Origin: Nymphaea colorata
Taxonomy: Eukaryota > Streptophyta > Magnoliopsida > Nymphaeales > Nymphaeaceae
Length of the DNA stretch: 64,000 bases
Assembly: GCF_008831285.2 (NCBI RefSeq)
Contig: NC_045145.1
Coordinates: forward strand, 14,834,040-14,898,039
Direction: 5' to 3'
Shown: one piece after another, positions 12,101 through 23,790 of the stretch
Numbering within the stretch: the stretch's first letter is position 1
How the letters are laid out: every line of letters starts with the position of its first letter
The notes under the pieces: generated by a model
What the model was told of the DNA's origin: nothing
Seen by the model: the letters and a program-made list of their open reading frames with translations, nothing else
Database searches by the model: none
Program-made: the position numbers and the translations under genes

Positions 12101-14698
12101 GCATCATCCTTAGCATGGTCATAAAAAATGGGTTTCCTGGCAAAGTCTCAGACTCTGAGGCTGTCATCCTTAACATGGTCAACTCAGGCCTACCTATTCT
12201 ATTTTCCACACAAACTTTTTGTAGTTTGTGTGACTATGTATGGCACTTGTGCAAATGTTTGAAACAGGTTCTTTGTAGCATTTGATGCACACTGTGTGAT
12301 CTACACGTAGATAAACACATACATGAATTGACACAAAAAAGTATGGGAAAAAGAGGGAGAGAGGGAGATCTGTTCCTCCAATCTAAGCAACCTGGCAGTC
12401 ATCAGCCAAATCTGTTACCATCTCATTGCATATTAAGAAAAGATTCTATAGGTGTGCATTTCAAAGTGTATGAGTGCAGAACATGTCATATGTGTAACTT
12501 AAGCTTCTTTTATATATTATACACACATACACACAGGCACAAACACACATGACATGACATTCACTTACCAAAGTGGGAACCTATAACGAGATAAGGAAAG
12601 TAGTTTTATGTTCAAAATTCAAACAGTTATTTAAAAAATTAAAAATCAAAGCACATCTTGCATCATTTACTTTTCAATGAAAATTCAAGTTTCTTTTTTT
12701 TTTAATTTGAGATAATTCAATTGAAAATATATTTTCTCGTAAGCATACCACAGTGAAGAAATCTGCAGGCTCACATCAACTGAAAACGCCAACTGTCTTT
12801 CTCATTTGGTCCTTTGCACTATTTATTTGCTCAGGGAATCTTCTTTGTGTGTGTGTGTGTGCTTGTGGGCGCAAGTGATTGTGTAGAACTTGTTTAAATT
12901 AGCACCAGCAGGCCTAGCTATTCATGTAAAGTTCATATGTTGCATCACTCCTTTCACTGTCCTTTATTGTGGCTGAAGGCCGAGCAGCATTATAAATCGA
13001 GACACCTTTTTGGCATGATATTAGCCCTTGGTTCATCCTCTGTTGCTTGACCTTAATGAAGGAGAAAGACACTTGGGTTTTTGCAGTATTGGATTCTCAT
13101 GTGATTATGTACTTCATTTTTAGCCAATTGGGTCTTAATTTTAGAATTTGCTGGAAGTGAGGTGCCATAGTTGATGGCGTCACCCCTTCTATTTCTAGCA
13201 TGCAAGCAAGCACCATGAATGCTTGCATTTGCATTAATTTCCACTCCTACAGGCATACGTTCAACTGTTTAGATTTCTTCTATTAGTGCGCAAATCACAT
13301 GTAATGGGTTATTCCTTGCATATATCAGGGGTAACTAATCCATGCATATATCATCTTCTTTCCACTTATGACATTCTTTGCTATGAACTAAACTTCATAT
13401 GCATGAGCCTAAATGTAAATGTGTATTCCTGTTTAGTGGTTTTTATGTGCAAATTTGAGAATTACTTTTGACAGTGGACATTTGCACAAGAAATGGTAAT
13501 CGTGCAGAAGGCAATATGTTCCTCATGTGGACCGAAAACTTCTAATCATGCAAAATGGATTTTGTGGAATTTTTCTCGTTTTCTCTATCTCTATATTTCA
13601 AGTTGCATTTGTACTCTCCTGTCATTCTTTCAATGGTAGTTACATTTTGTGCCGGTTCAAGGGCACACACTTATACTCCTTTCTATCCATTCCTTTATTT
13701 CTTGTATTTCCTTTAGTTGTTATGTTTCCTTCAGCAGCGAATGGCATGCCTCTTTAAGTAAAAGTTATGATTTGCTCATGGGTAACTTATATGAGAGGTT
13801 ACATTGCATGGGGGGCTGATTGGTGTGTTCTAGAAAGTTCTGAAGATTAAACTAAGCTTTAGTTGGTTCTGTAGTTGCTGGTATCTTCAGACTACTGGTC
13901 GAAGATGATCTCTCTCTCTCCCATTTCCCTTTCAAAGAAAGGGAGAAGTGTTCAAGTGGACCTTTGAGTTATCAAGGGTTTTATGTAAGGGGAATTATAG
14001 AGGATCAAGCTTATTCTTACTCAAAAAAGTATGCCACTTGCAAGCTTAACAAGAAGCATGAACCTTGGTTGGTTAGTATGTTTATTCTCAAAGAATTTTG
14101 TGGATTGCATGAATCGATCCTCTCTTGATTTGCCTTTTTAAGGTCCGTTTTAATGCTTTAGAACTCTAGCACAAGTTGATTTGAGAGGGCTATCACGTTA
14201 TCTACGGTGGACTGGTCATTTCTGTGTCATTGTTTGGTTACATGAGGAATGCACATGATATAAGCAACTTGAGTTATAATGACATTTGCTTTTGGATGCA
14301 TAGGTGATGTACCAAGAGTCAATGGTCAACTTGCTGTTTCTCGTGCTTTTGGAGATAAGAGCCTGAAATCACATTTAAGATCAGATCCTGACATACAGCA
14401 TGTTGATATCACTGGCAGCGTTGAGTTTCTTGTTCTTGCAAGTGATGGCCTCTGGAAGGTTGTTTTCCATCTCTATGTGCATTTGTGTTTTTCCCATTGC
14501 GATGGACAGGGTTGGTTCCTAACAGTGCCATTTCTTTCTCTAAATCCAAACTAGGTAATGAATAATCAGGAGGTCGTTGATTTTGCCAGAAAGATCAAGG
14601 ATCCCGTGGCTGCAGCAAAGCAATTAACAGCAGAAGCGGTGAGTAGAGAAAGTAAAGATGATATATCATGTATTGTTGTACGATTCAGATCTCTATGA
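9179..14698 (+). CDS. Protein phosphatase 2C (PPM family), small soluble type
   Basis: Mn/Mg-dependent serine/threonine phosphatase. Five exons join in frame to 287 residues: 9179-9223, 9826-10068, 10173-10449, 14304-14458 and 14555-14698. Exon 1 encodes only 15 residues ([15 protein letters not shown]). The PP2C motifs follow in order: [67 protein letters not shown] and [11 protein letters not shown]. The metal-binding Asp residues of DGH, ASDG and KDD are all present, so it should be active. Length and the lack of a long N-terminal extension match the small plant group containing PIA1 and its relatives (clade F), which act in stress and defence signalling; the substrate is unknown. Intron 3 is 3,854 bp and repeat-rich. 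Two short upstream ORFs could reduce translation. Confidence in family and exon structure is high. Confidence 0.93.
11875..12330. repeat. Two full and one partial copies of a ~200-bp tandem repeat inside PP2C intron 3
   Basis: Copy 1 (about 11875-12078) and copy 3 (about 12130-12330) share the order TTTCCTGG, ATCCTTA.CA, TATTTTCCA, TGTTTGAAACC or CAGG, and a later ACATA-type end. A partial copy with TTTCCTGG and GGCATCATCCTTAGCATGG sits at about 12079-12129. Divergence is considerable, so the duplication is old. No coding content is seen. Confidence 0.6.
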
Positions 14699-17175
14699 GG
14701 CAATCTTCTCCAAGAATCTTGGTTATCATGAAATTTGATTGTATTTGAAGCCATCTAAATGGAAATCACCATTCATACCTTTATGATTCCTATGCCATAG
14801 GAATCTTGTCTGCAGATAAAACCCCATATAACCTTTTCTTGTAAAGTTCCACTCCCCTTCTAGTTTTTGTGGTTTGAAAAATCTATGATTTGTTCAAGGT
14901 ATTAAAGTTGTTAATTGTTTCAGATGAAGTTTTTTCTGCTTTCTGTATTTAAACATATTAGTATTGCAGAGTTGTGTGTGGTTGTACATCGTATGGGAAT
15001 GTGATGTCTAAAAGCATGGGCGTGGTTGCTGTTGTTACCTCGGGGTTTGGGTCCTTTTTTTAGGAATCCATTACTTCAGGAATCTCTCTCCCTCGTATGT
15101 GAAAAATAAGAGAAAAGAGAATCTTGTGCAGCCGTGAACGTCGGAGGGTTTTCCCCGAACCAACTAAATTTCTGTGTTCCTTTTTCTTTGTTTCATTCTC
15201 ATCTTTTTCCTTAATCCCTAGATTGGTGTAGAGACGGGGGTCTATTGTTTTCCCCTAACAATTTGTCAGAGTTTTCATGGTTAAAGCTGGAAGTGAGCGG
15301 ATGTGCAGCAAAAGTTTTCCGTTATCATGGTAACTGGTTTAAGAATTCAGCAATAGTTTTATTTGTTTATTTATTTATTTATCTAAATCTTGGTGTTGGA
15401 GCTGGAGTTAATTAAAATTTAAGTTTCAAGATGCGCAGTGCATATAAAGGAGATGAGCTACCTAATTGAAACTTGTACAAGAGAACTTCCACCTCTACCC
15501 CTTGCCATAGGTTTTTTTTTTTCGTTCATTTTTTACCATCTATCCTCGAAATCCAAGGAATAAGGGGGCAATTGTTAGCTCAAGGAGTCAAGGGCGTAGA
15601 TCCAACGATTGGAAGGGCTGGGAGACTCGAGGTTCTAAAGAATGGTGGATTTGTCATTCGTGATTTTATAATATGCCAAAAAGGTGGATGTCAAATCAGA
15701 TGAACTTTGGGTGAGCCAGAGGAATATCCCACCGCGTGAGTGAGATCCGAAGCCTATGCTTTTCTGCCACTCAAAGGTTTATGGCTGCATTAGGGTTTTG
15801 AGTGGGGGTGGTGTAACTTTCAGCTCGTTGTCGCGTCTATCCCATTCTCTTAGGAGCGGAATTAAACTGGCAACTGGACTTTCACTACCTGGTCAGCCCC
15901 ATCAATGTTGCTTGGACTGAGGGTGGACTTCACGGTGGATTTTAGATTTGCATGAGAAGCAACACTGACATTGTCGCTTGGACTGAGGGTGGACTTCACA
16001 ATGGATGTTAGATTTGCATGAGAAGCAGCAATGACATGACAGGAACCAGCCGAGCACGAGAGAGACAGACAGATCCAAGCTTCGCTTACCGCATATCAAA
16101 ATGGCCATATAATCCATGTCCTGTCGATTTGTCTTCATCAACTTGGATGATTTGAAATCGCCCCGCCTCGATCTATTACATGAGGCAACTAAACATGCCC
16201 TGATGTTGTAAAAGATTGACTCGGTTCGAATAAAGGGTGTGATTTTCCTGTGGCTCGGCTAAGAGAAGGAGACCTTTCTGCATAACAGTATGCTTCAATT
16301 CTAGTTGGAACCGCGTCCTTCCCATCCCTATGGGTTGAGAAGGTGCACCCAAGGAGTTTTCCAGCTGCAGCTCTGCTCACTTTTTCCTTTGGAGATGATG
16401 GGAAGAAAATTTAAGCGATCTTCAAAATGGGAACACCATACAGGTTAATACTCAATAATCTAGTTGTAAACTCGAACCTGATAGGGTCAAAGTACATTTA
16501 CTATCCAACCAAAAACTGAATCCCTCAAAGTTAAACATTGCAACTCTGCAGTCTCCATCTTTGTGTATCGACGTAGAAATGTATCTCCAAACTGTAGCTA
16601 ATCTGGTCTAGCATCCGAATCCCCTCCAAATAAGTCGTCTAACTTGCTTTACGTGTTCATCGATGCACGAGTTCAAATACAGATATGGATATCTGGATTT
16701 AGTTAAATTTGGATCCTATCCCAGACTGTGAATAATTGGTCATGTCATCTGGAAAGGCCCTTGAGTAGGGTTCTTTGCCGTTGGCACCAAGAAAGAGTGG
16801 AGCCTGGATTTCTTTTGGAGCTTGGGTTCTGGAAGGAAGGAAAGGAGGAGGAAAAAAGAAAACGGAGCGAGGAAATAGGCGAAAATTAGCGACGGTGCAA
16901 AAGCAAGTGTCACGAATGAAGGGATATAACCAAAATATCTATTTGCACACTAGCCGAAGGAGGGATGCGTATGTACATTTTCGAAAATGTGAGGGCAACC
17001 TGAGTCTAAAGAGGTATTGGTTGATGGCGCAAGCGTGGGCCTACCAGTTTCTCGTGCAAAAAATCGCGGGGCCTCGGGCTGGACGGGGAAAGGATCTCTC
17101 AGTCCCCCCCCTCTTCTTTTCGCTGACGGCGTCGAGAGACATAAGACCAACCCCGCCAGCCGAGGGTTTTAGCGC
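14699..17175. other. Intergenic spacer between PP2C and OM64
   Basis: The first few hundred bases should hold the PP2C 3' UTR. No further gene is supported. The spacer contains a TTTA-type run near 15362-15381, one 66-bp tandem duplication and low-complexity GATATGGATATC-like sequence near 16680. An open frame at 16775-17236 lacks conserved features and ends in the OM64 leader. Confidence 0.55.
15910..16041. repeat. 66-bp tandem duplication
   Basis: Two adjacent copies start at 15910 and 15976, each beginning GCTTGGACTGAGGGTGGACT and containing TTAGATTTGCATGAGAAGCA. About nine tenths of positions agree, so the duplication is fairly recent. It lies in non-coding spacer. Confidence 0.85.
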
Positions 17176-17321
17176 GAATCTCTCTCTCTCTCTCTCTCTC
17201 TCTCTTCCCTTTCCTAGAGCCTTCGTTAAACCCTAGTGCCGGTCACCGGTCGCCCTCCGGGAAGATAGTTTAGAGACGGCCAAACTGGATACCTCTTCGT
17301 CCCTCAGTCTGAGCAAGCTTC
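17160..17321 (+). promoter_or_regulatory. OM64 5' leader with (TC)n tract and telo box
   Basis: A (TC)n run of about 25 bases lies at 17180-17204. AAACCCTA is at 17228-17235, shortly before the coding region. CT-rich leaders with a telo box are common in nuclear genes for organelle proteins. No TATA box was recognised. Confidence 0.45.
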
Positions 17322-20300
17322 ATGTCTCCTCCGCCAAGGTCTGGATCATCGTCGGCCTTGGCGTCGCTGGGATCATCCTTCTCAGCCGGAGGCGTCTGAA
17401 GTCGACTGCCCGACTGAAGGATCTTGGCGCCTTCATCGATCGCTTCGTCCTCTTACCATCCCCGCAGCCGCCCCCTCCTGCCGCCCGTCTCCCCCTGACT
17501 GATCTCGTTTTCGCCGTCAAGGACGTGTAAGCTTCTTGTTCTGTGATCGGGGTTTGATTCTAGTGTCCATTTTGCTTCTTTTTGTGCTGATTGATCGGTG
17601 TTTTCGCGGTTGCAGTTTCGATGTCAAGGGGTATGTGACGGGGTTCGGGAACCCCGACTGGAAGGCGACACATGAGCCGGCCACGCGGACTGCGGCGGCC
17701 GTCTCTTCCCTCTTAAAGCAAGGCGCCGCTTGCGCTGGAAAGACGATGTTGGATGAATTTGCGTTGGGGTAGGTTTGGGCACTTTGTTGGTTTTCCCCGG
17801 AAGCTTTTTAATGTTCGATTTTCTTCATTTCATCGAATGATACTCTTTCTGATGACGGTTTTTTATTTTCCGGTTGTAATGTAAGTTAGATTTGCGTTGT
17901 AGCTACACTAGACATGTTGTCGTGATCATAGATTGCCGGTGAGTTGTACTGCTGCATTTGCACGGTAGACGTCATATTAGTGGCTCTGCCTTCAAGATTC
18001 TGTTCCACCCTGATTAGAAATTGCGGCAGTTTCTTCTCAGAATTAATATAGGTAAGTCGCTTGTTGGCTGTTTGTTTTTGGGAGGCCATATGCATATAGG
18101 CGGTCGCTCTACTTGCTCGATTCTAAATGATTGGTAGACCTGAGTACTAACCCCATGCCATCAGCAAGCACTAGTGAGCTGCCCTTCTGCTAACGATAAT
18201 TTGCTAAACTACCCTTACTGAATCCATTGGTTAATTTTCTTCTGACACTGAAGTGTGGACCAGCTAAAAGTAAAACGTAGGGCCCTTGTCTATAGATTTC
18301 CTACTTATATCCAGCTGAAGATAAACCTTAGTTGGTTATAGCTTTTAGTTCGTGCCCCATATGGAATAAGATAAGTTCTTATCATAACTTATGTATAACT
18401 TTGTCGCTATAAGTCCCAGTTGTAGGTAAAAATTGTTGCTTCCTTGTGTAACATTGTAAACTTTGTTGCTGATGGACTCTAGTTTCTGCCTTCAGTATAG
18501 ATTGTTGCCAAAGTAGGAACTTCAAGTGTTGTGAATCACAAAATTGTCTTTTCCTGTTTCATGGATCATTATGGAGAACCAACTTTGTCTGAGCAAATGT
18601 GTTCAAATGAGTAATATGTATTGCATGCATACATTTTGAAAAATGTAGGCTTAATTGATTAAGAACATGTCTTTTCCAAAATTCAATTAATGGTGAGAAG
18701 CATTGAGCATTTCGCTTGATTGAGTGTCCTATCTTATTTGTTCTGTTTTTTCTCATTGCACTTTACTTGCAGTTGTAGAAGTTAAATGGACGCTTACCCA
18801 TTCTGGATGGTTTTGCGTATCCCTAGTACTTGATGAACAAGTTTCCGTAGCCAACAACTTAATATTTTTTTTTAAATGTTAACTATGGTATTTCTTATTT
18901 ACATGTCTGATGAACAGTTTCTTGCAACTTTTTAATCTTGATTTGCTTGTATTTTGTGTGTAGTGTTCAAAAGAAAAAAAATGTACGTTCATTATTGTTT
19001 GTCATTGACACATGACTTTTTTTTTTTTAATAGACTTCTATTCAGCGGTTTTAACTACATGATATTTTTTAAAATAATCTTTTGCACAAATTTGAACAAA
19101 TCTGATATGTTTTAACGAAAATGACTGCCAGCTTTACTGGGGAAAATAAACACTATGGAACTCCTATGAATCCAGAAGAGCCATCACAAATTCCAGGAGG
19201 ATCTTCAAGTGGTTCTGCTGTTGCCGTTGCTGGTGAATTGGTGGACTTTGCACTTGGTATGTGTTGATTCATTGTTTATGAGATCAGGTTTTGACTTTGT
19301 GCGTGCATCAAAGTTTTTCTCCTTGTGCAAAAACATAGGCTTTTCTGGTGTATATCCTAGATCGTGAGAAGTTTTATTCTATTGATTAGGGTCATAACGT
19401 GAACCTTTCTTACCCTGTTATTGTATGAAATGTTTTTGCAAGTAGTTGCATATGCGAGTACCTATTTGAATTCAAAATGCTGAATTTTGGTGGTGTATGT
19501 CTTTTATCTTCCGAAGCTAATTTTTGGCAGCTTCTTTTTTTTTTTTTTAACTTATACTAATGGTTATAACTTTATTATATGCATATGTTTCATAGAAGAA
19601 CCTTTGTCTAAGTTTTTCACGCACATACCCATGTGCTCTTCATGTATATACAGTTTTACTTAAATGCTTAAGTCCATGTGAGACTTTAATTGAAGCTTCG
19701 GACGACTTTTTATCTTTATTTAGTAATGAATGGTTCAAAGAGTTAAAAGAAAAACAAAACATGTAAGAGACATGTATATAAGATTCTTAGTGTAACCATG
19801 TTTATCTCCCTATGTGTAGCACTTGTGTAGCAGAATGCATTTGCAATTACTCATGCTACCAAAATGGATTAGATTTTACTTTTCCTATTGTCAAAGATGG
19901 AGGGAAAGTGTTTTCAGGTTCTCTAGGAGGCATTGCCTAATGTTTTGGATAATTACTGATTGTTAAATCTGGCTGCATTAATCCTGAACTAATAAGTTCA
20001 TTGTGAATTATATGCTGAAATATGTATTCTGTGAACAAGATTGATAATCATTGCCAGTTATAAATGTTTGTGAACTTTTAGGTACTGACACTGTTGGATG
20101 CGTGAGAATACCAGCTGCATGCTGTGGAATTCTAGGGTTTCGTCCCTCTCATGGCTCTGTTCCCACAGCTGGAGTTCTGCAGAATTCTCCAAGTCTGGAT
20201 ACAATAGGTATGTTCTCTGGACTTCTAGAAGATGCACTTTGTAAATTGTTTTTTTCCCTTATTATTGATGAGTGTGTTTATCTATAGTACTCCTCTTGTT

Positions 20301-23300
20301 AATCTCTTGGAAAGTGGGCTCCAGACATTATTGAGAAGCTGCTATAAATTCTAGTTTTTCTCAGATTGTATTCTCAGAACTGCATTTTTTTGCATGTTAA
20401 GTTATTTTTTTCCTAATATGAACACTATTTTATGGCCTTTCCATTTCTTGGAAGCTTTGTGGCACACTTAATTAGCTGCAGTGATCTGAATTTGTTTTTT
20501 TTTTGAGTTCTGTGCTCCTTCTCCTTCTTGGTCCCTTTTTCTTTTTACGGGAGTCGTTACTCTTTTGTACTTTATTTGCTGTGCAAAAAACTTCAGGATG
20601 GCTTGCGAAAGACCCTTCAGTTTTACGGGAGGTAGGGCATGTGCTATTGCAGTTAGCGCCTGGGAATCTCCGAAGGTCAAGGAGGTTTATATTTGCTGAT
20701 GATTGCTTTCAGCTATCAACAGTTCCTAAGCAAAAGTCAGTTTGTGTTATTGAGAAGGCAACAGAGAAGTTGTCTGGCTGTAAGTGCACCTCAACTTTTT
20801 TTCTTTTCTTTTTTTTTCCATTCTTTCTAAATGAGATTGAGATACTCCTATATAATATGATTAATGATTTTATCAAGGCTTATTCGCAGATTCATATTCT
20901 ATTTAATCTCGGACCAGTTTTTCTACCTTAAAAAGGTTAAGATGTCTGCTCATCTTATACCGTGGCCAAACACCACAAAATTAGTACATATAGTTAGTTT
21001 GGTTGGCCCTACCGTTTGGACTCAAAAATTTAGGAATTTATTCTAACCGTACTTATGTTGATAAATCAATGCACTTTCAGATCACAATCTATGCTTTAGA
21101 TCACAATCTATGGTTTCTTACATTTCATTTCCTTTTCCTATTTCTCACTCATTGTCCAAAATATTTCATCTTCCTTCTTTGTGTTGCTCAACAACCACGG
21201 TTTCTGGTTGGGATGTGATGAGAAGAGAGATACGGTAAATTATTGAAGTGACTGATGGTCATTGGTTGAAGGGAAGTATCTATGTAGTGTGCACTGCATT
21301 CACATATTTGAAAATAATATTATATATATCCACTTCAACAGAAATGGATATATTGTTTGTAAATAACACTTAAAGCAGTGTTATTACTCACCTTTATGGG
21401 TTTCTGATGAAGTGAACCTTTGTCTTTATACAGATCAACCTCCAAAGCATATCAATCTTGGCCAATACATTGCTTCTGCTGTTCCAAGTTTAAGGGGGTT
21501 TCATGAACCTTCAGTAACTGTACAACAAGGAACATCTACTCTAAGAGTTCTTTCATATGTGATGGCACTACTGCAAAGGTATAGAGTGGAGGAAGTTTGA
21601 GATACTCTCTTTACATGTTCATTGGACCATTTTATGGTTTAACCTGTCTTTGCACAATTCTTCCCTTGTAAATGATCAGTTACAGTTGCTTTGGTTATCA
21701 TTTGCATTTTCTTGCATTTTACGAGCTTGAAATGAAGTTCTTTGGATATTATTTGTCTTTGAAAATGCAGCCACTTTTTTATTACTAAAAAGATGGGAGA
21801 AGTAAAAAATAAAAAATAGAAATAGATCTGGATTCCTGTTTTTTGTGTGTTCTAATTTGTTAATGGTGTTAAGCACAATGTTTACTATTTTGATTAAGTC
21901 ACTGGTTAGACAACAATTCGTGCATAGTGGATAAGTCTCTCTCTCTCTCCCCCTCCCTCTCTCTCCCTCTTTGTTTGTCTATCTGTGCGTGTCGGGTCTC
22001 ATGGTGCTGCTTTTAAAATCTATTATGTGAGTTTTTTCCATGCATGTGACTAAATGATTAAATGCTAAAGTAACAAAGGACCTTGTGTGATATCACTGAG
22101 TATAATGAAGTTCAAAAAAGAATATTTTACACTCTTAGAATGTAATGCATTATAAGTTGACAACACGACAGTGAAAAATAGAGCATGCCACGTACTCCAC
22201 TTACACATTTTGAGTCTTTGACCAAGATACCGTCAATGAGCAGTGTTATCTGTTTCGTACGATACAACTCGTTTGGGTGAAGAGAACTTAGACGATACAG
22301 GTTTGATACACGATGCACCTGCGTATCACACCCGTATCGGGTGTATTGTACGATACATGAACGACACACCGTATCTTATGGTATGGGGTTAAAATTTAAA
22401 AAGGGGCCTGAGGTCCCTTTTTGCTTCATTCTTTTAAACCGAGACCCTCTCTTCCTCTCTCTAAACTTCTCTAAAGCCTGCGAGAGGGAGAGATTTTGCT
22501 GGTTTCTCCAAAAAATCGCTGATTTGAGGAAGAAACCATCGATTTGATGAACTCGTGACGTAGTTTACTAAACTGTACAACACTCTAAAGTCTAAACTCG
22601 TGTGATGGATGGTCTTTAAACTTGTGATAGATCATGAATGTTTTAGTATGTTATTTTGAATCTCTAGTCTTACTTTTCATTTTTTTTGAATTTGTTGTTG
22701 TTATATATGCCTATGGTTTATGAACGATGAATGACGAATGATGCATCATTAATGTGCTTTATGTGTAATGAGTTTTCTTTTATAGCAAATACATTGTTCT
22801 TAGTTTTTCTAATGTTTTGGCTATTTTTCTTAAATTTTTCCTGATTTTTCATGTTTTTTACTAATCTTTTTAGTGTTTTTTTAATTAAAAAATCATTTTT
22901 ATGATAGGTTGCTGTACATTTACGATATGTTATGATATGGCATATAGGTTGGCCCGATTGATACACGATACAATACGATACGCCAGTGACAACATTGCTA
23001 TTTATACATGTTCAATGTTCATGCTTGAGTTGTATTTCTATATTGGCCTCTTAAGTCTCACTAAGTAGCACCCTTTTTTAGTGAAAAATTTTCAGAGCAT
23101 GAATTGAGAAACTGTAGATTCCCTTGGTCAGCCATGATGTCCTTATTTTTTTTTTTACCTGTCTAATTCCTTTATTGGGCCTCTCCGAATGTTGTATGTG
23201 CTTTTTTGCTTTATGTTTTTCTCATTTTTTTAAATAGATAAACAGAACATTTTGGAAGTTTTTTCTAGTTGATTTTGGTTTTAACAATACCATGTTCTAT

Positions 23301-23715
23301 AATTAATTGATGACGTGCCCCCCTTGTTAGTGCAACGAGCAATGCCTGTGCCTTTTATCTTTAATGTGTTATTATTATTGGAAGTGATTATAGTTAACTG
23401 GCACCATGTTGATTTATGTTTTTTGAATACATGAATCTGTACTTTTAGTTGGTAGTGATTTATGGATTTCACCATAAGTACTGATAATCAAAATTTTTTT
23501 GACTTTAGATATGAATTCCGAGTGAACTACGAGGAATGGTTCAATAAAATGAAGCCAAGTTTGGGGCCAGACGTCTCTGCTCAAGTGCACTCAGCAATGA
23601 ACAGCACAGAAGAAAACATCAAGTCTTGCTACAAAGTCAAGTCCGAAATGAGGTCTGCATTGAATGGCCTCTTGAAGGTATGTTTTTATGAATCAGTTAT
23701 CTTGGACTAAAAAAA

Positions 23716-23790
<75 letters not shown>

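Noticed and set aside
16775-17236. 153-residue frame ahead of OM64, in the same reading frame
   Set aside because: It ends at the stop 17234-17236 before the OM64 frame opens, runs through a (TC)n tract and has no conserved features, so it cannot supply the OM64 start without splicing.
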